From NCBI GenBank assembly GCA_019722365.1, contig JADFUC010002198.1, forward strand, positions 62,001 to 126,000: a stretch of 64,000 nt of DNA, written 5' to 3'. Positions 1 to 11,387 of the stretch are shown here, one piece after another. The notes below the pieces were generated by a model. The model was not told the origin of the DNA. It did not search any database and saw only the letters and a list, made by a program, of their open reading frames with translations. The stretch's first letter is position 1. Each line of letters starts with the position of its first letter. Source of the stretch: Lithospermum erythrorhizon. Its lineage: Eukaryota; Streptophyta; Magnoliopsida; Boraginales; Boraginaceae. The translations under genes were made by a program, and so were the position numbers.

Positions 1-1745
1 TCTAGTTACTCGTTGGGTGTGGTTATGTTATAAGCTGGTGAGGCCAGTAAGTAACTAAGAGAACGAGAGATGTGCAGATAATTTATTCAGTTAACTTACA
101 ATATAACTCCAATGTTTAGAATGGTGGTTGTAGTGGACTTGTCTATTATAATGCCTACACTGTCAATTACGGAGTATTAAGTTTCTTATGGTTAGATAAG
201 TGTTGAATTACTGCTTTAGAGAATGAAAATAATGATGACTATGTTCTCTTTTCATGGAGTATGGATCCTATCTGTTTTGAATTTATATAGTAGTGGAAGT
301 GACTTGCGAGTGCATAAAATGTAATGGATTAGGATGGCTCCTAGACTACTAACAAATTTAATACCGGTTTCACATTAAAAAGGAATTAGTGTTATAAGTG
401 CAGCTATTGACATAATCATGTGATTGCTATAGCAGAGAGATGTTAATATACATAGTATCATTTTGATGATTGTTACCTCTGATTATGTTAGCACTGTATT
501 CAATTGTATTTTCCATTGTAATGAGTAATGACTTTACTTGAAAGATTATTTTAATATTCTTTAGTCTAACTAATCTTCTTCTGTTTAATGTTTCGAATTT
601 TCTAGTCTTGTTCAATAAATCATATGTATTGAATGTACTTGTAAATTGAAATCACAAATGCTTCTGAGTTTCTGAAGTCGAAATTTCATTTGCTTCATAG
701 GTCAGTTCCACAGTTCCCCTTATCTGCTTTATTTTCTCGGTAAAATGGCTTCCAAAGTTAGGTACTTAGGTCGAGGCCTCGAGGGTGTAGAAGTGACAAG
801 GTGGTAAAGAATACATAGTAAATATCATGTTTTCCACATCTACATTGGATTGAAGAATCGACCAAATTCCGACAACTTCCTTTTTACCATGTTAAGTTGA
901 TTAGGTTCCATGAATTGTTGTACACTGGCCTTACTTTTTGGTAAATGATTTTTACACTCCAAATTTTGATTGTGGCACTCCATTCCTTCGTTATTTTCAT
1001 CATCTTTTACACTAAAAGTGGAGTCCCATTATCACATAATGAAGTGTAAAAATCATAAGCCTACTTTTTTTATTGCCATTATGCTTTCTTCTGTGGAAGT
1101 TATTATAGAGAGCTCAAGTTGATATTAGAACTATATAGGCCACACTTGATGTCTCATAGCTGTAAGATTTTAAAATGATATAAATAAATCCATTGTTGGA
1201 ATCCAGCCCTAAATACTCTTTTTAAGTAATTTCTGCAAGCTTATGATAGCTGACTGTAGACCATGCATAGGAAGTTGTTCTTTTACCCTCATACATCCCA
1301 ACAAAAAGGGCTTTTGGTTGAAAAAAGTGGGGGGGGAGGAGGTATAGTACACCTTACTCCCATTGAAGCTTTGATAAATAATTTACTAAAACAACTTGAT
1401 AGATGTTTGTCATCATGAATTTTCAGATTTTGTTTCTAGGTACACTAGCTGAGTCAAATATTGATTGCAACAAATGAGATGGGATGATTACTTCCTTTCA
1501 ATATCTTACACGTCCCACAATTGCTAATCTGAATCTACTGATTTTCCGGAGTGAACTTCAGTAATGCATTTTGCTTATTAGGCAACCTCCAATTATTTTA
1601 GCGCATTTGCGATTTTTATCGGAACTTGTGTACCAGAAACGATGGTATCTCCAATTCTAGCCCCTGTGGGATGTAAAATATATATCTTCGTTTATGCAAG
1701 TGTAAATCATATGCTCTTAATTTAATTTTGCTTTCTGCTATGCAG
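1..1745. other. Probable intron of the LUL-type gene, no exon seen
   Basis: No stretch in either strand resembles the N-terminal half of a LOG2/LUL protein or any other coding sequence, and the short ORFs here are AT-rich. The sequence ends in a pyrimidine-rich run and a TGCAG acceptor at 1741-1745, directly before coding sequence. It is therefore best read as intron. The upstream exon must lie left of the window. Confidence 0.6.
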
Positions 1746-3589
1746 CATCACCATATATTATTTTGCTCGAGAGGAGCCTAACTGTGTATTCAATTCATTG
1801 TATCCTCAAGCCTATATGCCAATGAAAATTCCTTTCCATAAGGGACTTGACCAAAGGTTTCGGCAGCCTCCAGGGACAGGAATTAACTTAGGATTCTTTC
1901 AATTTGATGACCTTTCAAAGCCTTCAGCCAAAGAAGATCTGTTTCCTCTGGTTATATCAGCAGAAACCTATCCGTATCCTGTCTTTAGTGATGGAAATTT
2001 CCCAGACCCATATGTTTCTCCTCATACACAAATAACTCAAGCTGTCATAGAAAATAATATGGAGGGTTCCCTCAAAGTGAAAGTAATTAAACAGATTTTG
2101 TGGGTCGATGGAGTTCGCTATGAACTACGTGAGCTCTACGGAATTGGGAATATGTCTCAAGGTCTTAGCAGCAATGATTGCTGTGTGATTTGCATGACCG
2201 AGCCTAAAGATACAGCTCTGTTGCCTTGCCGGCATATGGTAAGAGATTATCTAACTTAATTTCTGGTTATTAATAAGTGTTATCGATACCTCTGAAATAC
2301 TGCTAATCTGATTCATGCATTATATGTTTCTGAGATAACCTTGGAAAGAATAGATAAATGCTGATGTTATATTATACTGTTCACTTATGCTTTGTTTACT
2401 TCCCAAATGGCCATAACTGTAGTATATGAAGATGAAATTTATTTCTCCTGTACCATGTTAACGACAGTTGCTGCCAAAGCATACCCAATTTTCTGGTCCT
2501 TGAATGTAATTTACATACGGCATTCAGTTCCATATGCTACTTTCTTCTCTTGCACCATTTTACATTTTTCTTGTCACTCTGGAGGTTTATCTTCTTGTTA
2601 CCACTGGTTTCTCATTGTAGTACTATTGGGTTATGAGTTTTTGGGCGAATGGCAGGGGACATCACTAACGTTTCAAAAAAAATCCACTTATATCACTCAC
2701 GTTTCAAACCCGCCATATATGATCACTCATGTTTAAAAAGGAACATAGCGACAGCTTTACATCAAAATAACAAATTCATTGTTGAGATCCGTTAGTTTAA
2801 TGAAGGGTAATTTAGTCCACACACATTTTCCACCTTCTAAAACCCCCCAAATCTTCTTTATTTTATCTATACACAAACACCCAAATCTTGAGAAGTTTTC
2901 CACATTTTATCACGCTTTATTTGGAGATTAAGCGCATGGGGGACAGATTTTCTGATTAATAAGATAACGTAATTGAATTTAGTTTATCTGAACTATGTTG
3001 TAGAATCTTGAGAAGTTTTCTTTGTTGTTGCTGCATAATGTTCATTTGTTTCTACGGAAGACGTGGGACATTTTGTGTTTTAGCCCAGAGCGTCATGCAA
3101 ATTTTCAGTTGCGATCAGGGGAAACATCTCCTCCCTTGTCCCAAAATAAAATTATCAACAAAATGGAGTTTTTTACGTGACTGTAATGTATCATAAGTGA
3201 AGATGATGTCTTATCATCATCTACAGTCTCCTTTTTTAATCATGGTTCCCTTTTCTCTCTCAAATAATTTGGATTACCACCGGACACTGGTCTGTGAACA
3301 CCCTGCTGCACACTTTTAAGATAGCTAAAATAAGATTTTAAGAGAAGAAGGTGATGGTCTATTACTCTATTTAGAGGCTTCGAATTTTGATGAATTTTAT
3401 TAATTAAATTTGCATAAGTGTTTCTTCATTTTGTTTTCCTCTATTTTCTAAAAATGTTATGTAATGTAGTGTATGTGCAATGAGTGTGCTAAAGCATTGA
3501 GACTTGAGTCAGATAAATGCCCCATATGCCGACAACCAATTGAAGAGCTCCTGGAGATCAAGCTTGATAATGTGGACCAGCAACTGTAA
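1746..3589 (+). CDS. LOG2/LUL-type RING E3 ubiquitin ligase, 3' part (5'-truncated by window)
   Basis: Two exons are visible: 1746-2238 (acceptor TGCAG, donor GTAAGA) and 3470-3589 (acceptor TGTAG, stop TAA at 3587-3589). Together they give about 203 residues. The first exon encodes the end of a DAR2-type region (ITIYYFAREEPN, then GTGINLGFFQFDDLSKP and VKVIKQILWVDGVRYELREL), which in LOG2-like ubiquitin ligases precedes a C-terminal RING. The RING is a C3HC4 type: CVIC and PCRH in the first exon, then CxxC (CNEC) and CPIC in the second. The intron falls right after the His-Met of the CRHM motif, and splicing restores CRHMCMCNEC in frame. The family transfers ubiquitin from E2 to target proteins, and Arabidopsis LOG2 acts at the plasma membrane in amino-acid export; the substrate here is unknown. 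The N-terminal half, where these proteins carry a myristoylation glycine, is missing, so membrane targeting cannot be checked. Confidence 0.88.
2239..3469 (+). other. Intron of the RING ligase gene
   Basis: A 1.23-kb GT-AG intron (GTAAGA...TGTAG) separates the two halves of the RING domain. The ORFs inside it have no recognisable product. The stretch around 2690-2850, with repeated 'atcactcacgttt'-like phrases followed by a C-rich patch, looks like old repeat sequence, but I could not define ends. Confidence 0.75.
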
Positions 3590-5085
3590 GGAGAAGTAAA
3601 TCTTTACACATTTATACATGATACATGTACTTTTAATGACTATATCTTTTTTTGGATTTTCACTTGGGCTTTCTCATTGTTGTAATTATAAATTGAAATA
3701 GGAGGGAAAAAACTGAAAATATGGAGTTAAAATACAACATGTTGTATAGATTAGGGTGTTAGGTTGTTGTTGAGTATTGTATTCAGAAGATGACCTTAAC
3801 TTATATCAAGTTGCGATTGTTGTATGGAGTTGCACATGGCTTGAAATGAAGTGATGCGAGACAAGTAAATGAAGAATTGACAAAGAACTAATTGAGATGC
3901 CTTCCCAAGTAACAAAGGCGACAACCAGATGCCCTTATTTAAGGATGAAGTTGGTAAAAGAATAGGAATTGAATTGCGAGATGATTAGGAGTTCAGCAAA
4001 AACTGAAAAGAATCTACATAACATAAACTTGAGAAGGGTCATGGTCCATGTAGCTGCAATTCTACAAAGAAAGGCTTAATTTGGTTTGGTTACTCTACTC
4101 AGTTATATGAGACTTGGGAATTGATGGTTTGTGTTTATTATTGGCAATATTGGTTTGTTTTCATTTTCAGATTTATATAGGTTTCCTTGTTCAGATGTAT
4201 CTGTTGTGTTATTAAATCATCAGTGTTTCAGTTGTTATAGTTGTGTTTAAGTTCATAGCTTCATTTAACCACAAGGTTATCCTACTAGCCACGAGATATT
4301 ATTCGTGACGAGGTCTCTGGTTGAAAAAAAGACCCTTTAGCTAATTAGCTGTGTTTGTTTCCTACGCAAATTGAGATGCAAGGGGAAGGCAGTAGGGAAA
4401 GATGCATTTTTTTATCTTCTTATTATCTATTGTTGTGAAGAGTGTGACAAGGTTTCAGACTAGATTTTTATTTTCTTATCCGTTGTTACGAAGAAGAGGA
4501 TAAATAAGCCAGATTTCTACTCTTTACGTCTATTCGAAATAGCCTCCCTACTACTTGTAATACTACAAGTGCTTAAGCGTGTTATACGCCTCCCCATCCT
4601 TCCATTTATCCCGCTGCGGTTCTTCCAAAGATCGTGAGCTTGAACTTTAATCTTCCAAAGAAGTTAGCAATAAGAAGAGCACATTGCAAGCATGGGTGGC
4701 CCTTAGCCAGATATTCTCCTTTTTAGTTCAAGAAATATACAAAATATTTCCTGTATATATGCATAACATTATCACCAATAATTAGAAATGATTTTGTATC
4801 TAACTTTTAGTTTGTGTATAGCTGATATTTGGGGATATTTACTGAATCAAGCTTTACCTTCACTATTCAAGAATTAATCATACAAGTTCATAATCCAGAA
4901 ACAGCTTATGAAATTTGACAGCTAACAGATAAAATGAATAATAGAAGGATGAAGCTAATGGGGGCATCACTCTCAAATGGACCATCCTCTCATATGATAT
5001 GTGATATGGTAGCAATAATGTTTCATCTTTGTCAGATTCCTTTCTAATACTATTCCAAATTAGACAATGAATTAGCTTAAGGAGT
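3590..5085. other. 3' UTR then intergenic DNA
   Basis: The first 150-200 bases after the stop are probably the 3' UTR of the RING ligase. The remainder holds no supported gene, RNA or repeat that I could recognise. Confidence 0.5.
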
Positions 5086-5233
5086 TGTAAAGAATATAGA
5101 AAGAGTATTGTTACTTGGATATGAATTACAATAATGTATCATATTTATAGTACATTAGACCTAAACCTAGAGTAGACTCCAAGATGTCTAATGAAATTTC
5201 ATTATTTTGACCAAACTCTCCATTATTCTAATA
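5086..5233 (-). repeat. 3' LTR of the short LTR element
   Basis: Left member of the direct-repeat pair, bordered by the polypurine tract at 5234-5247 and carrying the same AATATAGA and ACCTAAACCT phrases as the right copy. Confidence 0.75.
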
Positions 5234-6306
5234 CCTCCCTCAAACTCGCAGAATTCAAGCACTTTCATGAGTTTGCAACAATAATAATAGGAAAAAAACA
5301 TTGACGAAATACGTCATCAGACCATCAACAAGCAGGAAATACTTCGACGGAAAACTAAAACATTGGAGGTAGAATGTCGCCAGAATACCAAAACATCGGT
5401 GGCATAATACTTCGGGCCGAAAGAAAGTCATGAGCGATTTTTTCTCCGAACCTATCATATTTTAAAGACAGCTTTTAACTCCTTTCTTTTCAAACCCTTC
5501 AAACTTCAAACGAACGTTTAACGCTTTTCTGACCAAAACCGTATCAATTTAACAATTCATTATTTTCGATCCAACCTAACCATACCACGCATGCGATGCA
5601 TCTAAATCGCTTGGCTTCAATAACTCGATTCGTACTGCCGCCATCAAAAAAATCACCATACTTCAAGGCCGCTATAACAAATGCCGGTTGTCCACTCCAC
5701 TTGATCGCTGGGTTCTATTTGGGGACTGGAGTGGACACCGGTCATACGATGGGAAAGTGGGAACCGAAGGGTGCCAAAGACTCTCACGCTGCAATCTGAG
5801 CCAAGAATCAAGCGCGTAATTCATCACCATCCTTTAAGACGCTTCTGGGATAACACCTGATCGCAAACAAAAACGTCAATCACCAATTAAACTTTGAATC
5901 GCTAATAATAACGCTCACTGACCAAACATTAAAAAAAAAAAAAAACAATATGCTAGTGTGGTTACCTACATCACAAATCACGATGAACAAGAACAAGGTA
6001 CGGGGAAAAACCGGAGCAACGTTGCTCGTGTTCCATCTCTCGATGACATCTATGCAAATATCATCACTGGAAGAAAGAAAGAAAAACTAACGAAGCCTCA
6101 ATCTAGGCTTGATATTTATGTCTAATTGGTCCTCCACACAAGAAAACAGCAGTTCCGACATCGAAAAAAAAAACACAAAATAATAATAATATGAATTTTG
6201 ACAGAAAAAACATCTAAACAAAATTTCGTCGGTGAGTATCACATACAAAAGAATTGATCGGCAAGGTAACGGAATTATTATTTAAAATCGATATGCTCTG
6301 TTACCA

Positions 6307-6449
6307 TGTAGAGAATATAGAGAGTATTTAAATTGTTTGAATATGAATTACAATAGTCTGTTATATTTATAGACACATTTGACCTAAACCTATATAATTC
6401 AAGATACTTAAACCAAATACTTGAATCGTACTCGTCCATTACTCTAATA
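6307..6449 (-). repeat. 5' LTR of the short LTR element
   Basis: Right member of the pair, starting directly after the primer-binding site at 6295-6306. Confidence 0.75.
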
Positions 6450-7141
6450 GAATTGTTATTAAAGCACTTTATACGTTATTATGATGTTTTCAAATACTTT
6501 ATTTGAGTTGTTAGCATTTTAACATTTGTATGTAATTCAGACATAATTTAGATTAAAAAAAGTACTAAATTAGGGCAAATTCAATGCGTGTTGCTAGGTA
6601 CACCCCAAACTCATGGTTAAGCTGGTTTAAGTATTTACTAGAATTGATTGGATTCTGATGGAAGCGAGTTTTGCACTATTTTTTAACTAACAACTATTTA
6701 TGGGAATACTCATTTTTTCTTCAAGAATCATATCAAATGAGATTATGGGAACACCTAAATGTTCTATCTTTATCCTTCTTTTTGTATTTCTTTGTTCCTT
6801 AATATAGAAATACATATCCTTCAGATAGAAATAAATGAACTACACACAATACCACATTTATAATTCAGAACATATAAGGGAGGCAGAGAGCTATTCTGGT
6901 TAAGCATGTGATGGCGTTGACCCTCTCTGCATCCTGCCTAACATTAGTCTAATTAAGCGATTGATATTAGATATTTGACTTAGATTCTTTAAGGATCATG
7001 TCTTGTTCAAATATGAATAGGATATATTTGTGGATCTTTTGTATTCTGAACTCCTAGAAAATGAATTGTTGGTTTTTATTTGTTTGTTTATATATATATA
7101 TATATCTTCATTTATGGGATGTAACTATATAGATTAACTGA
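6450..7141. other. Intergenic, no gene seen
   Basis: AT-rich sequence without a supported coding region. A (TA)n microsatellite occupies roughly 7089-7105. Confidence 0.5.
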
Positions 7142-7150
7142 CAATAGTTT

Positions 7151-8050
7151 CTGCTTAAATTTCATACAGTACCGAACTAATTAAAATATTTTTAAATGGG
7201 GATACCGAACCTTTAAATAAACACTTCTAGCCGATTTTTATGATTGAATCTTTAAAAAACACCTTTTTAACACCGAACTCTACTTATAGGTAAACTTAGT
7301 TTACTGAAAATGTTAAAAAATTACATATATTACACTTTATGAATTATTTTTAAAATAACAAATACCACTGATCAATTTTAATAATCAATTTTAATTAATT
7401 CAATTAAAAAAATACATTATTCTCTCAACCTACCCCACCCCATCTTCACCCCACCCCCAATTCCTAAACGAGTTTTCCAAACTGATGCAGGTTGGAGTTA
7501 TAATTCAACCCATTCAAAACTACGGAGTACAAATTTGCATTATAGACAATTCCTAAACAAAAATTAATATATTGGAGATGCAGATTACACAAAAGCTGGC
7601 AAAAGGTTACACTTTTTTGATGCAGATGCATATACTAGAAATTAGGATATTATAGACATGCATATTACACTTTTCTGCTTTGTCCATCCCTGAACTAATT
7701 AGACAACTTGCATATTCGTTGGTTTGGTGGGGATTGGGGGTGTGGAGGTGGAGTCGTAATAGCAAAATTAGCATTTATTTATTTTTAATTTAATTAAACA
7801 AAATTAATTATTAAAAAATCGATCTAATTCAAGATTGTTATTTCAAAACGACTCATAATAAAAGTCAGTAATATATGAATTTTTTTATTTTGCCCCTTAG
7901 TTGACTTATTAAAATGTAGCCTAAACGTCAAAAGATTTTTTTCGAAAATTTAGCTAAAAATCACCCTGCTGGCCTATTCAAATGCCAAGTTTTTGTGCGC
8001 CTATTTAAAAATATTTACCTTGGGCCTCGTGTGCCTGTATGAAATTTAGC
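7151..8050. mobile_element. MULE-like MITE, ~0.9 kb, with 9-bp target duplication
   Basis: The nonamer CAATAGTTT occurs at 7142-7150 and again at 8051-8059, bracketing a 900-bp segment. The segment begins CTGCTTAAATTTCATACAG and the complement of its end reads GCTAAATTTCATACAG, a terminal inverted repeat of about 16 bp. A 9-bp duplication is the hallmark of Mutator-like elements. It has no transposase coding potential. Relatives ending in the same GGCTAAATTTCA motif appear near 41962-41974 and 54798. Confidence 0.75.
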
Positions 8051-8059
8051 CAATAGTTT

Positions 8060-8499
8060 TTTGGGTAATAGTTCAAATACTCTAACACGGAGTAGTTTTT
8101 TCCATTCTTGGTCTCGCCAAAACTGGTATTGAGTAGATATGTTGATCACAAGATAGCAAGTTTGAACCAATTTCATTGAAAAACATCAATTAAATAAAAC
8201 TATCCTTACATGGACACTTTTAGATGCTAGAATATGGAGGCTTTCAGATGCTAGATCCATTGACAATATTTTCAATAGAAAAAAATTTAATAATAAGACT
8301 TGTATCTCTTTTATTTATGATGGCATTACTTTAAGGTTTAAAAACTTGTATGTTAAACAATTATAACATTATGTGATGATTCACATTATTAATACTATAT
8401 TTCTTATTTATAAAAAGAAAAACTTGTAGGTTTTTCTTATCTCATTGTCTATTGTTGAAAAGAGAGAAAAGGTCTTTGTAGGGAAAAAACGATTGTAGA
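8060..8499. other. Intergenic, nothing recognised
   Basis: No coding sequence or repeat boundary could be supported here. Confidence 0.45.
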
Positions 8500-8509
8500 T
8501 AAGAGTATA

Positions 8510-8990
8510 TATGGCCGTTAACGGAAAGCCCGCACGAAGCTGGTATCGGCTACCCTACCGAATTTCTTTACCGAAGTCGCACTACCGTACTTTAGTAACG
8601 AGTAAAAATTACGAGTGTCGCCGTTAACTCGAAATGGGTTTTTTGTTTTTGCACGAGCGGGTACCGGGTTACCCCTGTCCTTAAAGAATTCAAGATTTTT
8701 ATTTTTATTTTAAGGAAGTAATATTTAATTTTATACAATATATAATATTTTAAAGAATTTTTGTCATTTTTCAGATTTGAAGTCCAAGAAATTAGTATTA
8801 TTTTATTTTACATAATATATAATAATTTATTTTATTTTTTATCGAGTAATATCCGAAAGTGGGTACCGGGTTACCGGATGTTATCGAGTAAAAAATTACT
8901 CGAAGATCGCTAAATTAAGATTGAACAAATTTTCGAGTACGGTAATTCGATAACGAAATGGTCACCGAATTACACGCCCATTAACAGCAC
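8510..8990. mobile_element. hAT-like non-autonomous element
   Basis: A 481-bp segment is bracketed by the exact direct repeat TAAGAGTATA at 8500-8509 and 8991-9000, which would contain an 8-bp hAT target duplication. Its left end (TATGGCCGTTAACGG) and the complement of its right end (GTGCTGTTAATGGGC) form an imperfect inverted repeat. The phrase GGGTACCGGGTTACC occurs twice inside (around 8660 and 8860), with several CGAGTA motifs, as in the subterminal regions of Ac-like hAT elements. No transposase is encoded. Confidence 0.7.
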
Positions 8991-9000
8991 TAAGAGTATA

Positions 9001-10338
9001 CAAGAGCTTCTTGCATTGTCAGAGCCTCAGAGACTTTATTTGTAAAAATTGTTGGAAGGGAATTTTGAATGATTTTGAGTATTTGAGTGCAATTGAGTCA
9101 TGCAATCAAATGTCCCAACGATTATATCTACCAAGATCGTAAACCTTTTTGAATGAACCTCTATAATTCTTGTATGTTGATTTATGCTTTGACATTATTT
9201 CCTTCTTTCTGATTATTGTTTATCATATTACCATTCTAAATTATGAAAATTATAGACTGCCCGATTTCCTAACATTATGAGGTATTGAGGCATTGAGCTC
9301 ATCCGTTTAATTTAATTTACCTTACTACATGTCAAGAAAGGGAATCATCAAATACATATATACTAAGCCATTTACGATACATCGCTAATACATTTAACAT
9401 ATATATATTTTATAATCGTCACAAGATTCCACTTTTTAATTAACTTTGTTTATTTTATCTCCAAAGCAGACAAGAATGCATTCAAAGATATGCATTGTAG
9501 TTAGTTAAATAATAATATGTTTTATAAAACTATTATTATATATTATTATTACTATTATTATTATAATAGGTGTTAGTTAAATAATCATATGTTTTTTCTC
9601 GAATTATTATTATTATTATTTATTATTATGGTAGTTAAATTAATCATATGTTTTGGTATAGATTTATTATTATTATTATTTATTATTATTATTATTATTA
9701 TTGTTATTTAATTCCATGAAGATATGAATTTTATATATATTTAGTCAGAGGATATCAAATTGTTAAAGCACACTGTGATTTCTCTATGAGTATCTCGCTT
9801 AGTGTAAGTTTACACGCTTAAATAATTTCGAATTAAACATAAAAATATATCAAATATTTAAGAAATCGATTGCATGTCGTGGCATCGCACGCTTCCTTTC
9901 ACAGAAGAAAACTTTCTACTTAACCGTAGAGGAAACCGATATGATTTAACTTAAAATATACTCTATTAATAATACTAAAAGGTAAATAAATTTCATTAAG
10001 AACATGTGCATCAGGTCCTCTAAAATTTTCATTAAAATACACTCAAAATCATCAGTTTTCTTATTTTAATGGTTAGCTTTTTATGTATGTACTTTAACAA
10101 CTTCCTCATTTGTTTCACTCCAAAATATAAAAAATCGTATTTCAAGATTTTATTAATGTAAGAAAAGGTCGTAACATGGAAAAATATTTAAAGAGCGATA
10201 CAAATTTGGGGTTTGTGCAAATATTTTTAGGGTTCAAGATTTTTGATGTGAATCAAAAAGATCGGGCTTATCCATTTTAGTTTTTTCTATCTCCTATTAT
10301 ATCTTTTAGAGACTCGATGGCCATACTCTAACAAAAGA
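9001..10338. other. Intergenic with ATT microsatellites
   Basis: The only notable content is a cluster of (ATT)n and (TTA)n microsatellites, with a repeated 'agttaaataatcatatgttt' phrase between them, at about 9500-9710. No gene was recognised. Confidence 0.5.
9525..9710. repeat. Interrupted (ATT)n microsatellite cluster
   Basis: Three runs of ATT/TAT trinucleotides are separated by near-identical spacers ending in 'catatgttt', suggesting local duplication of a microsatellite plus its flank. Confidence 0.75.
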
Positions 10339-10351
10339 ACATGAAAGACAA

Positions 10352-10623
10352 ACCCCGAGAGTTTAACCGCCATGATGGAGTAGTTGGTAAAAAGCCCAGG
10401 AAAGCGAATCGAAAGGCGCTGGTTACAAGGGGTTCGAATCCTGAATCACATTTTCGTGATTCAATCTCAGAATTCATTCATCGTGCTAACCCGAGGATTT
10501 GGACGATTCGCTTCAGCCGCGTCACGTAAGTAGTCTCATTGATTCTGCTGCCCCTACTTTGCACGCTAGTACGGGGCCTAAAGAGGAATAAACTACCTCG
10601 TGAAAAAAAAAAAAAAAGGCCGC
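10352..10623 (+). mobile_element. tRNA-derived SINE with poly(A) tail
   Basis: An RNA polymerase III-type promoter is visible: an A-box-like TAGTTGGTAA at 10381-10390 and an excellent B box GGTTCGAATCC at 10431-10441, spaced as in a tRNA. The body runs about 170 bp further and ends in a run of about 15 A before GGCC. The element is bracketed by ACATGAAAGACAA (10339-10351) and ACATGGAAGACAA (10624-10636), a 13-bp target duplication with one mismatch. Size (~270 bp), polarity, A tail and target duplication all fit a SINE mobilised by LINE machinery. Confidence 0.85.
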
Positions 10624-10636
10624 ACATGGAAGACAA

Positions 10637-11200
10637 GGTCGCAAGAATGCCATCATTGTTTAGAATTTTAAGAAAAACATGCAGTAATAATTAGCTTCCG
10701 GATCACGGGTGTAAAAGTAGTACGGAGTAGTTTTTTACTCCATCCGTCATAATTTCATTCATTAGTAAAATAAATTTATTTCATTATAATTGATAGTTAT
10801 CATATTAATACAAATTTTTATATTGAAGTTAAAAAAATATCAATAGTCTCTTAATATTCTTATTTTCGTTGATTAATATTTTTTTTCTATTTAAAAATAA
10901 ATTGTTATCTAAATAAAGTACTTTTAAATTAAATAATTAATTAAATTGAAGCGGTGAAAGTAATTATTAATTTATCAATATTTCCTTTTTTGGGTCGATG
11001 ATAGGAAAAGATGAATGAATAAACCATAATAAAGTAACACCTTCATTCGTCCAAATCTGCCTTAAGGCGCATGGGCCAGTTTAGGAGATGGCTTTCTGAC
11101 CTGAATTGTAGCAAAAGCAACCATATATGATACTATGATTAAACCAAAAGTGGATGTAATTATACAATAATATTTCTCAGGCCATCTTCCTAATTAATAT
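10637..11200. other. Intergenic with a degenerate MITE end
   Basis: A 'ctccatccgtcataatttc' phrase near 10739 resembles the end of a Stowaway-type MITE, but I found no matching right end. No gene was seen. Confidence 0.45.
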
Positions 11201-11387
11201 TTCCTTCATTTCAAAATAAATAATTACTTAAATGAAAATTATTTTATTAAGGGATAATGAAAAGCTACATTGAAATTATAAAAAGCTACATTGAAAATGT
11301 AAAAAGGTATATTAAAAATGCAAACAATCAACTATTATAAAAAAAAAAATATTTTTTAAATGATCATGTATTTTGAAACGGAGAGAG
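11201..11387. mobile_element. Stowaway-like MITE, copy 1
   Basis: The left end reads TTCCTTCATTTCAAAATA and the complement of the right end CTCTCTCCGTTTCAAAATA, a typical Stowaway-like inverted repeat. The interior has several copies of 'aaaagctacattgaaaatgt'-type phrases and 'caaacaatcaactattata'. The same interior recurs at 25244-25440 and, inverted, at about 16600-16790. Confidence 0.65.

Larger units (their letters stand above)
5086..6449 (-). mobile_element. Short non-autonomous LTR retrotransposon (copia-like), antisense
   Basis: Two direct repeats of about 145 bp flank a 1.06-kb centre: 5086-5233 and 6307-6449. Both share the phrases 'gaatatgaattacaat' and 'gacctaaacct' and end in CCATTAyTCTAATA. 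Immediately inside the right repeat, 6295-6306 reads GCTCTGTTACCA, which on the - strand is TGGTAACAGAGC, one mismatch from the plant initiator-Met tRNA primer-binding site TGGTATCAGAGC. Immediately inside the left repeat, 5234-5247 is on the - strand GAGTTTGAGGGAGG, a polypurine tract. Signals and orientation agree: the element runs right to left. The centre carries no gag or pol motifs, so it is a deleted or TRIM-like derivative needing proteins in trans. The flanking 5-mers do not match, so no target duplication was confirmed. Confidence 0.8.

Noticed and set aside
2392..2736. 114-codon open frame inside the RING-ligase intron
   Set aside because: It has no family resemblance, its frame crosses repeat-like sequence, and splicing of the flanking RING halves explains the region as intron.
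5596..5799. 67-codon open frame on the + strand
   Set aside because: It falls in the non-coding centre of an LTR element transcribed on the other strand and has no recognisable domain.
10381..10441. tRNA gene candidate from A and B boxes
   Set aside because: No matching acceptor stem could be drawn, and the target duplication and A tail show a SINE.
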